Shown here piece by piece: positions 34,575 through 42,676 of a DNA stretch of 64,000 bases. The notes beneath the pieces are model-generated. The model was given only the letters and a program-made list of their open reading frames with translations, was not told the origin of the DNA and did no database searches. The position numbers were made by a program, and so were the translations under genes. This DNA is from Alphaproteobacteria bacterium HGW-Alphaproteobacteria-18. Its GTDB lineage: Bacteria > Pseudomonadota > Alphaproteobacteria > Caulobacterales > Hyphomonadaceae. Location: positions 1 through 64,000 of the forward strand of contig PHEH01000004.1 in assembly GCA_002841155.1 (NCBI GenBank). Direction: 5' to 3'. Positions within the stretch are counted from its first letter, which is position 1, and every line of letters begins with the position of its first letter.

Positions 34575-34910
34575 ATGAGCGACCTTCCCCCCTGCCCGAA
34601 ATGCGGCTCCACCCTCACCTATGAAGACGGCGCCCTGCTGGTCTGCCCCGAATGCGCCCATGAATGGGCGCCGGGCGAAGCAGCCGCGGACGGGCCCAAA
34701 GTGGTCAAGGACTCGGTCGGCAACCCGCTCGCCGATGGCGACACGGTGACCGTGATCAAGGATCTGAAGGTGAAGGGCTCCTCCCTCGTCGTGAAGCGCG
34801 GCACCAAGGTGAAGAACATCCGCCTCGTGGACGGGGATCACGACATCGACTGCAAGATCGACGGCGTCGGCGCGATGGGATTGAAGTCGGAGTTTGTGAA
34901 GAAGGTTTGA
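34575..34910 (+). CDS. yjdM: YjdM/PhnA-type zinc-ribbon protein
   Basis: About 111 residues from the ATG at 34575. A zinc ribbon ([25 protein letters not shown]) opens the protein, followed by the PhnA C-terminal domain: [67 protein letters not shown]. The family was named for the E. coli phnA region, but its role in phosphonate use is not supported and its function is unclear. The ribosome site is GAGGAG. It runs into a GNAT gene 11 bp later. Confidence 0.92.
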   Translation: MSDLPPCPKCGSTLTYEDGALLVCPECAHEWAPGEAAADGPKVVKDSVGNPLADGDTVTVIKDLKVKGSSLVVKRGTKVKNIRLVDGDHDIDCKIDGVGAMGLKSEFVKKV

Positions 34911-34921
34911 GGGGCGCGCCC

Positions 34922-35380
34922 ATGACCATCACGGTTCGCGAAGGGCAACCGGCAGATGCAGATGCCGCCATCAACACGCTGCGCCGTTCTATTGCTCAGC
35001 TCTGCCTGCCTGACCATGGCCATGATCCCGAAACGCTTGAAAGCTGGCTGGCGAACAAAACGAAAGCCTCATGGCATGACTGGCTGAGCCGGACCGACCG
35101 ATCGGTCTTTGTTGCGGAGAAAGACGGCCTTATCCTTGGCGTGGGCATGATCAGCGCCGCTGGCGAAGTGATGCTGACCTATGTCGATCCGGACGCGCGG
35201 TTTGCCGGCATCAGCAAGAAGTTGCTTACCCGCATGGAACGCGCCGCGTCCGAGCGCGGCCTTGAGCGATGCTTCCTTGAAAGCACAAAGACGGCGCTGA
35301 ACTTTTATCTCGCCTGCGGATACGCCCTGGTCAACACTGGAGAGAGCGAGCTGCGCCTTGAGAAGCGGGTTGGCGGTTAG
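34922..35380 (+). CDS. GNAT family N-acetyltransferase
   Basis: About 152 residues from the ATG at 34922; the track ORF begins upstream in another gene. The fold is visible in MTITVREGQPADADAAINTLRRSIAQLC, RSVFVAEKDGLILGVGMISAAGEVMLTYVDPDARFAGISKKLLTRMERAA (the acetyl-CoA loop, here with GISK) and LESTKTALNFYLACGYALVNTGE. The substrate cannot be told. It probably shares a transcript with yjdM. The 382-bp stretch that follows holds two palindromic repeats and no gene. Confidence 0.82.
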   Translation: MTITVREGQPADADAAINTLRRSIAQLCLPDHGHDPETLESWLANKTKASWHDWLSRTDRSVFVAEKDGLILGVGMISAAGEVMLTYVDPDARFAGISKKLLTRMERAASERGLERCFLESTKTALNFYLACGYALVNTGESELRLEKRVGG

Positions 35381-35442
35381 CCCAACCTTAATTTTGAGTC
35401 AGGATACGGATCATCTGATTTCCGGACAACCGCTCTCCGTTT

Positions 35443-35508
35443 CGTCACCCCGGAATTTGCGAGAGCAAATGTCCGGGGCCAGCGGCATCGCGTGAACCGG
35501 GGATGACG
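35443..35508. repeat. REP-like palindromic element with GAGA-capped hairpin
   Basis: ccccgga-atttgc-gaga-gcaaat-g-tccgggg forms a strong hairpin (35448-35478). The outer ends cgtcaccccgg and ccggggatgacg can pair in an alternative fold. Its cgtcac...tgacg ends resemble those of the neighbouring elements at 35561-35680 and 36331-36366. Confidence 0.7.
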
Positions 35509-35560
35509 GAACTGAAAGCCATGTTCTATACTGCGCGGGATTGAACAATGCCCCCAACCT

Positions 35561-35680
35561 TCGTCACACTCGATGGCCGAAAGGCCATCTGAGTGCCCAG
35601 CTCCTGCCATCGCCGCATGTGCCTGTGGCAGCGTTCGGAGCTGGGCACTCAGATGCGCTGTCGCGCATCGAGTGTGACGA
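35561..35680. repeat. 120-bp interrupted palindrome able to form a four-armed structure
   Basis: Perfect outer arms of 15 bp (tcgtcacactcgatg / catcgagtgtgacga) and perfect inner arms of 19 bp (catctgagtgcccagctcc / ggagctgggcactcagatg) are separated on each side by 10 bases. Each 10-base insert is itself a mini-hairpin: gatggcc-gaaa-ggccatc on the left and gatgcgc-tgtc-gcgcatc on the right. The tip has ctgcca/tggcag. Confidence 0.85.
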
Positions 35681-35762
35681 GGGGGCAGGGTTTGGTTCGG
35701 GGTGTTGGCGGGTATCGCTGTGCAAGTTCCGTTATGACGAACACGGAGGGGTTTGGGAGAAG

Positions 35763-36236
35763 TTAAACCCCCGCCTCTTTCCAGCCGCCACGCTCCGTCT
35801 GCTGAAAATAGCGGGTGACTAATCCCGCGTCTTTGGCGGCTTTGAACTGGGCGCGGGCTTTGTTGCGGGTGCCGGTGTCGGAATCCTCGAACATCACCAT
35901 GCAGCGTTTGAAGGCCGCGTCGACCGGGGCCTCCACGCCGTCCATCAGCATCAGGGCGTCGGCGCTGTTGGCGTTGGTGAGTTTGGCCGAGAGCAGCACC
36001 GGCTGGCGGGCGACATCCAGCCCCGGCGCATCGGCCTGGCCATGTGGCAGGAACGACGCGTCGTCAAAGGTCCAGAGCACGGCGTCGAGCTTGGCGAGGC
36101 GCTCAGCGCGCGGCGAGACGGCCAGCACACGCCAGCCGACCTCAAGGCATTTCTGCAAAAGCGGCGCGGCCGCCTCCTCCAGCGCGCTGCGCGAGAGATG
36201 GTAGAACCACCATTCGGGGGCTGCTGGCTGAGACAT
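35763..36236 (-). CDS. holC: DNA polymerase III chi subunit
   Basis: About 157 residues from the ATG at 36236 with GGAG upstream. The chi pattern is WWFYHLSRSALEEAAAPLLQKCLEVGWRVLAVSPRAERLAKLDAVLWTFDDASFLPHG, with QPVLLSAKLTNANSADALMLMDG and KRCMVMFEDSDTGTRNKARAQFKAAKDAG. Chi links the clamp loader to single-stranded-DNA-binding protein. It lies downstream of pepA on the same strand, the standard pepA-holC order, although about 150 bp containing repeat elements now separate the two. Confidence 0.93.
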   Translation of the reverse strand: MSQPAAPEWWFYHLSRSALEEAAAPLLQKCLEVGWRVLAVSPRAERLAKLDAVLWTFDDASFLPHGQADAPGLDVARQPVLLSAKLTNANSADALMLMDGVEAPVDAAFKRCMVMFEDSDTGTRNKARAQFKAAKDAGLVTRYFQQTERGGWKEAGV

Positions 36237-36256
36237 CCGCGCTCCGCTTAACGGCA

Positions 36257-36280
36257 CATCCTTCGACTTCGCTCAGGATG
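36257..36280. repeat. Short palindromic repeat
   Basis: catcct-tcgacttcgctc-aggatg forms a 6-bp stem. It resembles the interspersed cttcgactncgctcagga-type repeats common in Gram-negative genomes. Confidence 0.45.
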
Positions 36281-36320
36281 AGCCAGGTTGCAAGCGTAGT
36301 GAGGTGTTTTGGGTACGCCC

Positions 36321-36374
36321 CCATCCGTTCGTCACCCTCAGACGGGCTTTGCCCGTCGAGGGTGACGCGGATGG
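36321..36374. repeat. Palindromic repeat downstream of pepA
   Basis: The element has three nested stems: ccatccg/cggatgg, gtcaccctc/gagggtgac and gacgggc-ttt-gcccgtc. It sits between the pepA stop and holC and could also attenuate transcription. Confidence 0.75.
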
Positions 36375-36386
36375 AGCGCGCGGCGG

Positions 36387-37853
36387 TTACGCCTCGTAGT
36401 TATCCACGATCCAGCGGCTGAGCAGGCGTGGGCCGTAGCCGGCAGCCCAGCTTGGGTCGGTCGGCGCTTTGTCGCCTTCGACCCAGGCGACACCGGCGAT
36501 ATCAAGGTGGGCCCAGCGGACGCCGTCCTTGATGAAGCGCTTGAGGAACTGCGCCGCCGTGATCGAGCCGGCCGCGCGGCCGCCGATATTGCGCATGTCA
36601 GCAAACTTCGACTTGATCAGCGAGTCATATTCCGGGCCCATCGGCAGACGCCAGACGCGCTCGCCTTCGGCAAGGCCCGCCTTGGTGAGTTCGTCAGCGA
36701 GGCTGTCATCATTGCAGAAGAGGCCGGCATGGTGGTGGCCGAGGGAGATGACGATGGCGCCGGTCAGCGTGGCGAGGTCCACGATGGCTTTCGGCTTGAA
36801 ATGCTCCTGCGCGTACCAGAGCACATCACAGAGAACGAGGCGGCCTTCGGCGTCCGTGTTCTGGACTTCGATGGTCTGGCCAGACGCCGAGCGGAGAATG
36901 TCGCCGGGGCGGATGGCATTGCCATCGGGCATGTTCTCGACAAGGCCGATGAGGCCGACGACGTTGACCTTTGCCTTGGCTTGAGCCAGCGCCCGCATTG
37001 CGCCGGTGACAGCCGCCGCCCCGCCCATATCGCCGCGCATTTCTTCCATGCCGGGGCCAGGCTTCAGCGAGACGCCGCCGGTATCAAAGCAGACGCCCTT
37101 GCCGACGAGGATGACCGGATCATCGCCCGGCTTGCCGCCATTCCATTTCATGATGCCAAGCTGGCTCTCCTTGACCGAGCCCTGGCCGACGCCGAGCAGC
37201 GCGCCCATGCCAAGCTTTGCCATCTGCTTCTCGCCGAGGATCTCGACCTCGACGCCAAGCGCGCCCAGTTCCTTGATCTTCTCGGCAAAGCTTTCCGGGT
37301 GGAGGTCGTTTGGCGGCATGTTGACAAGGTCGCGCGCCAGATAGGTGCCATCTGTCGCCGCGTCGAGCAGGACATAGGCGGCCTTGGCGGCCTTGGGATC
37401 GTCGCAGACGATGGTGAGGGTGGACAGGCTCGGCTTCTGGTCGGGCTTCAGCTTGGTGAAATAGCCGTCAAAACGGTAGGCGGCGAGCTTGGCGCCAGCG
37501 GCGACGCGGGCAGCTTCCTCAGCGGTGTGGACGGCGATGGAGGCGGATTTGAAGCCGGAAGAGGCAAACGCCTTGATAAAATGGCCCCCGATATTTTCCA
37601 TGGCGCGGGCGTCGCGCTTCTTGGGTTTACCGCCCCCCAGGACGACCGCGCGGCGCGCATCCGAGCCCTTGGGAAGCACAACCAGGGCCTGCTGGCCGAC
37701 TTTTCCGTCAAAGCGCCCGCCTTCGATGGACTCCGAAATCAGGCCATTGGAGGCTTTGTCGAGCGCTTCTGCGCTACCGGGCAGACCTGCCCCTTCATCA
37801 GCGATGAAAGCGGCGATGTCGGCCTTTGCGGCTTCTGCGAATGTAATCTTCAT
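36387..37853 (-). CDS. pepA: Cytosolic leucyl aminopeptidase (M17)
   Basis: The 488-residue enzyme has no signal peptide. An N-terminal macro-like domain (about 1-170) precedes the catalytic domain with VILVGKGVCFDTGGVSLKPGPGMEEMRGDMGGAAAVTGAM and the signature NTDAEGRLVLCDVL, plus LATLTGAIVISLGHHHAGLF. It should release N-terminal residues and, in some bacteria, acts as a DNA-binding repressor. The start ATG lies within one copy of a 67-bp direct repeat whose second copy precedes lptF. pepA and lptF are usually neighbours facing apart; here a chemoreceptor gene lies between. Confidence 0.96.
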   Translation of the reverse strand: MKITFAEAAKADIAAFIADEGAGLPGSAEALDKASNGLISESIEGGRFDGKVGQQALVVLPKGSDARRAVVLGGGKPKKRDARAMENIGGHFIKAFASSGFKSASIAVHTAEEAARVAAGAKLAAYRFDGYFTKLKPDQKPSLSTLTIVCDDPKAAKAAYVLLDAATDGTYLARDLVNMPPNDLHPESFAEKIKELGALGVEVEILGEKQMAKLGMGALLGVGQGSVKESQLGIMKWNGGKPGDDPVILVGKGVCFDTGGVSLKPGPGMEEMRGDMGGAAAVTGAMRALAQAKAKVNVVGLIGLVENMPDGNAIRPGDILRSASGQTIEVQNTDAEGRLVLCDVLWYAQEHFKPKAIVDLATLTGAIVISLGHHHAGLFCNDDSLADELTKAGLAEGERVWRLPMGPEYDSLIKSKFADMRNIGGRAAGSITAAQFLKRFIKDGVRWAHLDIAGVAWVEGDKAPTDPSWAAGYGPRLLSRWIVDNYEA

Positions 37854-37914
37854 GTATGGAAACTCCGTTTGGAGCGGAAACTAAGCATCGACGCGCCAAG
37901 CGCAACTCGTTAGC
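37848..37914. repeat. 67-bp direct repeat, copy 1 (pepA start)
   Basis: The sequence from the pepA start codon through gttagc is repeated at 40217-40283 with one mismatch (a/g). The two copies flank the chemoreceptor region. Confidence 0.92.
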
Positions 37915-38024
37915 GAGTTAACAACTGCCAATACTGTGCTGTTTTCTGAATTCGGGTGCGCATTCAGCCTGCATCCGCAGCAGACTCAAGCCCGGAAGGG
38001 CAACGGCCCGAGCCTGGCGAATCG

Positions 38025-39812
38025 CTAGCTGGCTTTCCGTCCTGAGAGGAATGGCGCCTGGTCTGCGTGCGCCGGCGAAGGGGCTGATCCCATGGCTGGC
38101 ACTTTGCTGCGGCGGACATCAACGGAGAACCGGGAGATGAGCTCAGCCAGATGCTGTGCCTCACGCGCCAGTGTATGGGTGGCCGCCGTGGTCTCTTCCA
38201 CCATGGCTGCGTTCTGCTGGGTCGAGGCGTCCATCTCACCCACGGCAGAGTTGATCTCTCCGAAAGAAGCCGCCTGCTGTTTCGAGACAGTGTAGATTTC
38301 GCTGACCAGATCACTGATTTCCGAGACCTTGGCGGAGATTTGCTTGAATGCGTCCCCTGTCTGGGCAACCAGGGCGACCCCGCTGCTGACCTGGCTGGTG
38401 GAGGTTTGAATCAGCGTCTCGATTTCCTTGGCGGCATCAGCGGACCGCTGGGCAAGCGCCCGGACTTCCGTGGCGACCACCGCGAACCCCCTGCCAGCTT
38501 CCCCGGCGCGGGCCGCCTCAACCCCGGCATTCAGGGCCAGCAGGTTGGTCTGGAAGGCAATTTCATCAATCACGCTGGTAATGCTCTGGATTTGCAGCGC
38601 CGAAGAGGAAATGTCTTCCATCGCCTTGACGGCAGAGCGCGCCACGGCGCCGCCATCGTCAGCCTCTTGACGGGCACTTTCCACGACCATCTTTGTCTGG
38701 CCCGCCTGTTCCGCAGAACTGCGCACGGTGCCATTGATCTGGCCTATTGCGTGGGCAGTTTCGCTGAGGGCGGCGGCCTGGCGTTCCGTTCGCACCGAAA
38801 GGTTCTCAGCCGCGCCGGCAATCTCCCGGACACCGCTTTCCACGCCATGCACAACCCCCTGGATGTCTTTCAGCAATGTGCGAAGTGTGACGACGGTTGC
38901 GTTGAAGTTCCGGCGGAGCTGCTCATAGCCGTCGGCAAAGGGACGCTCTATTTCACAGGTCAGATTACCAGAGGAAAGGGCGCCCAACCCGTCCGCCAGA
39001 GCTTCTACGATTTCAGCCTGTTCGGCGCGGACACGCTCGCTTTCGGCCTCGGCAAGTTTCCTTTGGGCGGCGGCTTTCGCTTCCGCGGCCGCTTGGGAAT
39101 TCCGCGCTGTTTCGAGATCTTGGAGCGTCTGCTTGAGGGCGGCGGCCTCTCGCTCGATTTCAGCGCGGGCAGTAACTTCTTTATGCTGGGCCTCGGCGGT
39201 CTTGAGACGCTCGGCCTCAAGGTCTGCCAGCGTGGCTTTAAGCTTCTCGGACTCCCGCTCGATCTCGGCGCGCACGAGTTCTGCATCGCCCTGACGCTGC
39301 TCTGCTGCCGAAGCGTAGACCTGGACCGAGCGAACCACGAGACAAAGTCCGACGGTTTCCACGCCCAGAATGATCGCGTGCATCGCCAGACGGCCAAAGC
39401 TCGATCCGCCAGGGTAAATGAAATCCGATGCGGCAAAGTTGAGTACAATATGGTGAACCGCCACAAATGCCGCTGCGGCGATGATGACGGTGATCATCCG
39501 GAAACCGCTCAGCAGGGCCAGCGCCGCGAAGAAGTACATATGGGCATCGATCTGCCAGGGATGGCCACTCAGGGCCAACACAAGCAGGGCAGCCTGGGCC
39601 ATGATGGTGACGCCCATGACGACCGATCCGGCCTGCCCCTGGATCACATACCGCGCGATCACCGAAATCAGGGCGACCCCCAACGATCCGGCAATCAGGA
39701 GGAATACCGGTGCGCCGGCCAGCAAGGCAGCGCCGGCAGCAATGGGTATATGGAAGAAGGAATACAGCAGGAAAAGTGTCGGGGTAGAGGCTGTTTTCAA
39801 CGTGCCGAACAA
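38025..39812 (-). CDS. Membrane-bound methyl-accepting chemotaxis protein
   Basis: About 595 residues. I favour the TTG at 39812 because AGGGAG lies 6 bases upstream; the track start at 39833 is also a TTG. The N-terminal 170 residues hold five or so membrane segments ([41 protein letters not shown]) without a large periplasmic domain. A long coiled coil follows (residues 180-280), then a HAMP-like stretch and the MCP signalling hairpin, [48 protein letters not shown]. It should sense a membrane-related or internal cue and signal through CheA/CheW, which are not in the window. It sits in the segment flanked by the 67-bp direct repeats. Confidence 0.88.
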   Translation of the reverse strand: MFGTLKTASTPTLFLLYSFFHIPIAAGAALLAGAPVFLLIAGSLGVALISVIARYVIQGQAGSVVMGVTIMAQAALLVLALSGHPWQIDAHMYFFAALALLSGFRMITVIIAAAAFVAVHHIVLNFAASDFIYPGGSSFGRLAMHAIILGVETVGLCLVVRSVQVYASAAEQRQGDAELVRAEIERESEKLKATLADLEAERLKTAEAQHKEVTARAEIEREAAALKQTLQDLETARNSQAAAEAKAAAQRKLAEAESERVRAEQAEIVEALADGLGALSSGNLTCEIERPFADGYEQLRRNFNATVVTLRTLLKDIQGVVHGVESGVREIAGAAENLSVRTERQAAALSETAHAIGQINGTVRSSAEQAGQTKMVVESARQEADDGGAVARSAVKAMEDISSSALQIQSITSVIDEIAFQTNLLALNAGVEAARAGEAGRGFAVVATEVRALAQRSADAAKEIETLIQTSTSQVSSGVALVAQTGDAFKQISAKVSEISDLVSEIYTVSKQQAASFGEINSAVGEMDASTQQNAAMVEETTAATHTLAREAQHLAELISRFSVDVRRSKVPAMGSAPSPAHADQAPFLSGRKAS

Positions 39813-39814
39813 TG

Positions 39815-39994
39815 TCAACTCCCTAAGCACCAAGCGTTTGGCAGAAAACCCGCTTCCAGAATTGCCCTGGCCAGAAAGAATTCTATGGCGATGCAGGCGC
39901 CAATCGCGGCAATAGCAGTCATTGCCCGGACGGTCCGGTGCTGCGCCGTATGGAAGCGCTCGCGTCCCGTTACACCCGGCCTGGTGCCAGCCAT
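39815..39994 (-). CDS. Small membrane ORF upstream of the chemoreceptor (uncertain)
   Basis: A 59-codon frame ([20 protein letters not shown]...) has one hydrophobic segment ([22 protein letters not shown]). It ends two bases before the favoured chemoreceptor start, whose ribosome site lies in its last codons, which would allow translational coupling. It has no strong ribosome site of its own and matches no family I know. It could be a real coupled leader or simple chance. Confidence 0.35.
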   Translation of the reverse strand: MAGTRPGVTGRERFHTAQHRTVRAMTAIAAIGACIAIEFFLARAILEAGFLPNAWCLGS

Positions 39995-40076
39995 TGTCTG
40001 ATTGTCCCCCGGCACTCCATGATTCCCCGCTCAGCAGGCTAAACTCATGGTTTAAAGGGAATATCCGTCAGAACAC

Positions 40077-40091
40077 TTACGAATGAATTAA
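40077..40091. promoter_or_regulatory. Possible CtrA-type site TTAC-N7-TTAA
   Basis: ttacgaatgaattaa matches TTAA-N7-TTAA at seven of eight fixed positions. It lies 83 bp before the small ORF and 265 bp before the chemoreceptor start, on the minus-strand upstream side. Confidence 0.3.
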
Positions 40092-40216
40092 GCAAGAATG
40101 GCTGCAGGCAGGCCCGCCTTCCCTCAGGCATCGCTGACACGACAGCTCCAGCGCAGGGATCAGGACACGCCAGGGATAGCGGGTCAGGGGCGCCAAGGCA
40201 GGCGCCGTAAACGGCG

Positions 40217-40283
40217 CTTCATGTGTGGAAACTCCGTTTGGAGCGGAAACTAAGCATCGACGCGCCAAGCGCAACTCGTTAGC
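40217..40283. repeat. 67-bp direct repeat, copy 2 (upstream of lptF)
   Basis: This copy matches 37848-37914 at 66 of 67 positions, including the pepA ATG-AAG start codons, which here have no gene behind them. Weaker similarity (shared gccaatac) continues about 35 bp beyond. Confidence 0.92.
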
Positions 40284-40342
40284 TAAAGAATTGCTGCCAA
40301 TACCGGTTCGTTTCTGGACGATTGAGTGCTCACGCCCCTTTT

Positions 40343-41485
40343 ATGACGAAGATCCAGCTGCATCTATTCCGGCAGGTCCTCCAGGCCGTGCTGATTATCG
40401 TCGGGAGTCTGGTGATGGTCGCCCTGTTGGCACAGGGGCTGTCGCGTACCGATCTGATTCTTGAAAACCGGCAGTCGGCGATCACCTATTTCTATATTGT
40501 GATGCTGGGCTCGCCGCAGGTGATTGCCCTGCTGCTGCCGCTGGCGCTGTTTGTGGCGGGTGTCTGGGCGCTGAACCGGATTCACAAGGATTCGGAAATT
40601 GTCGTGGCGCAGGCCGCCGGCATGACCCGCTGGCAGGTGGCCTCGCCTGTCTTGCGCCTCGCCGTAATGTGCATGGTGGTGCATCTGGGGGTGAACCTCT
40701 GGGTCCAGCCGATGTCGCAGCGGGCCATGCGCGAGGCCGTCGCCGAGGCGCGGGCAGACCTTGCCGCCGCGGTGTTCCGGGCAGGCCAGTTCACGTCCAA
40801 TGGCGAACGGCTGACATTCTACGCCCGTGACCAGATCGGCGGAGAACTGCGCGGTGTGTTGATCTCCGACATGACCGACCCTGACTATCCGACCGACATC
40901 CTGGCGCGCTCAGCGGCACTGGTGACGGTGGAGGGCCGGCCAACCCTGCTGCTGCGCGATGCGCTGAGCCAGCAGCTGGATTCCAACCAGCAGCTCTCCG
41001 TGCTTGAGTTCGATCAATACATGTTCGACCTCACAGACTTCATGAAAGAGGATTCCGAACTGGTGCTGAAGGCATCGGACAAGTTCCTGCATGAACTCTT
41101 ATTCGTCGACCGAAAGAATTACTTTGAAAACAAGGAGGCGGATGGCTTCCTGGCGGAAGCTGTGGCGCGCCTGACCTCCCCCTTGCTGAATATTGTCATG
41201 GCTTTGCTGGCGATTTTCGCGGTGCTTGGCGGTGATTTCAGCCGGCAGGGATATGGCAAGCGGATCGGACTGGCGACCGGAGGGGCGATCCTTGTGCTGG
41301 TGGTGCACCTGGCGCTGCAATCTGCGGCAGGGGCTGACCCCGAGCTGAATGTCGCCCTGTGGATCGTACCGTTACTGGTCGGCGGTGTCCTGGGCTGGAT
41401 CTACTTTGGACGCGGCGCCCGGATTGGCCGCAAGCCGCGCGTTGCCCAGCCCTCACCGGACTACACTCCGGGAGCGCGCACCTGA
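40343..41485 (+). CDS. lptF: LPS export permease LptF
   Basis: About 380 residues from the ATG at 40343; the track start at 40322 is a TTG. LptF is one of two permeases of the LptBFG transporter that extracts lipopolysaccharide from the inner membrane. There are membrane segments at the start (LQAVLIIVGSLVMVALLAQ, PQVIALLLPLALFVAGVWAL) and end (LLNIVMALLAIFAVLGG, IVPLLVGGVLGWIYF), with a beta-jellyroll periplasmic domain between (residues 130-260). The conserved LNRIHKDSEIVVAQAAGMTRW coupling segment is present. It overlaps lptG by one base. Its promoter probably lies in the duplicated repeat. Confidence 0.93.
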   Translation: MTKIQLHLFRQVLQAVLIIVGSLVMVALLAQGLSRTDLILENRQSAITYFYIVMLGSPQVIALLLPLALFVAGVWALNRIHKDSEIVVAQAAGMTRWQVASPVLRLAVMCMVVHLGVNLWVQPMSQRAMREAVAEARADLAAAVFRAGQFTSNGERLTFYARDQIGGELRGVLISDMTDPDYPTDILARSAALVTVEGRPTLLLRDALSQQLDSNQQLSVLEFDQYMFDLTDFMKEDSELVLKASDKFLHELLFVDRKNYFENKEADGFLAEAVARLTSPLLNIVMALLAIFAVLGGDFSRQGYGKRIGLATGGAILVLVVHLALQSAAGADPELNVALWIVPLLVGGVLGWIYFGRGARIGRKPRVAQPSPDYTPGART

Positions 41486-42606
41486 TGCCGATGTTCTCCC
41501 GAATCCAGCGGTATATCCTGCGCGAATGCCTCTCGGGCCTGCTTCTGGTGCTGGGTATCCTTCTGCTGGCGATCATGATGATCGACGTTGTGGAGCAGCT
41601 GCGCACGATTGGCGGGGACGTACAGATCACGCTTCTGGACGCGCTCAGGTTGTCGCTGATGAAACTGCCAATGATTGTCGAGCAGACGCTGCCCTTTGCG
41701 CTGCTGGCGGCGACGATGATGGCGTTCACGCGCCTCAACCGGCGCTCGGAACTGTCGATTATCCGGGCAAGTGGGCTATCAGCCTGGCGGTTTCTGACCC
41801 CGGTTATCGTGCTGGGCCTGGTGCTGGGCCTGTTCTCGTCATTGGCGCTGAACCCTTTTGCCGCCCGGCTGACCCAGTCCTTTGAGGCAGAGCGGGCGCG
41901 GCTGCTGAACATCGGGCGCGGGACCGTTGCCGTGGCCGAAACGGGTATCTGGCTGCGCCAGGGCGACGATGCGAGCCAGTATGTGATCCATGCGCGGCGG
42001 GTCGAAGACGGTGGCAGAACGTTGCTTGATGTGAAGCTCATCGAGGAGCAGCGCCTGTATAATGGCCGCCAGCCAACCAATGATTTTGCCTTCGTGCGCC
42101 GCATTGATGCCGAACGGGCCGTGCTGAATGACGGCTTCTGGCAGCTGGAAAACCTGGTCGAGAACCTGCCAAACAAGGTGCCCGAGCGGCGCGAAACACT
42201 GGCGATTCCGACCTCGCTGGACGCTGTGCGGCTGCTGGACGAGTTTGCCTCCCCCAATACGATCGGTTTCTGGGAATTACCCCGCTTTATCTCCGAGACC
42301 CGCGCCGCCGGCCTCGACACTTCGCGTTATACGATGCGTCTTTTCTCCCTTACGGCGACTCCGGTGCTTTTTACCGCAATGGCGCTGATCGGGGCCCTCG
42401 CCTGCCTGCGGCTTCAGCGTCTCGGGGGCACCTCCAGACTGCTCGCAACAGGGGTGCTGGCGGCCATTGGGCTTTATTTCTTCACGCAATTTTCCTCCAG
42501 CCTGGGGGCCACCGGCGCCGCGCCAGCCATCGTGGCGGCCTGGTCTCCACCGCTGTTTGTGCTGTTCGTCAGCCTGGCTTTCATCGCCTACCGGGAAGAC
42601 GGCTGA
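41485..42606 (+). CDS. lptG: LPS export permease LptG
   Basis: The 373-residue partner of LptF begins in a TGATG overlap with it, so both are translated together. Six membrane segments frame a periplasmic jellyroll: IQRYILRECLSGLLLVLGILLLAIMMIDVVEQLR first, FLTPVIVLGLVLGLFSSLAL next, and three at the end (TPVLFTAMALIGALACLRL and others). The cytoplasmic coupling motif FTRLNRRSELSIIRASGLSAWRF is intact. The ABC ATPase lptB is not in this window. topA follows about 70 bp later. Confidence 0.93.
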   Translation: MPMFSRIQRYILRECLSGLLLVLGILLLAIMMIDVVEQLRTIGGDVQITLLDALRLSLMKLPMIVEQTLPFALLAATMMAFTRLNRRSELSIIRASGLSAWRFLTPVIVLGLVLGLFSSLALNPFAARLTQSFEAERARLLNIGRGTVAVAETGIWLRQGDDASQYVIHARRVEDGGRTLLDVKLIEEQRLYNGRQPTNDFAFVRRIDAERAVLNDGFWQLENLVENLPNKVPERRETLAIPTSLDAVRLLDEFASPNTIGFWELPRFISETRAAGLDTSRYTMRLFSLTATPVLFTAMALIGALACLRLQRLGGTSRLLATGVLAAIGLYFFTQFSSSLGATGAAPAIVAAWSPPLFVLFVSLAFIAYREDG

Positions 42607-42676
42607 GCCGTAGCGGCCTTGACAGCCCCTGCCGCTACAGACCATCTCTGCCGCCCTTGAAGAGGTGGACCCCTGC

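Larger units (their letters stand above)
35381..35762. other. Gene-free region with palindromic repeats
   Basis: No credible coding frame is present between the GNAT gene and holC. The region contains the hairpin repeat at 35443-35508 and the 120-bp palindrome at 35561-35680. I see nothing else I can name. Confidence 0.7.
39995..40342. other. Gene-free region before lptF
   Basis: No supported gene is visible. The stretch contains a CtrA-like site (40077-40091), a perfect 7-bp inverted repeat gcgccgt-aa-acggcgc (40202-40217) at the repeat boundary, and direct repeat copy 2 (40217-40283). Confidence 0.65.

Noticed and set aside
38151-40001. 616-codon plus-strand ORF opposite the chemoreceptor
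   Set aside because: The minus strand encodes an unmistakable MCP; the plus frame is a composition artefact.
40077-40274. 65-codon minus-strand ORF before lptF
   Set aside because: It reads through the duplicated 67-bp repeat and has no ribosome site or recognisable features.
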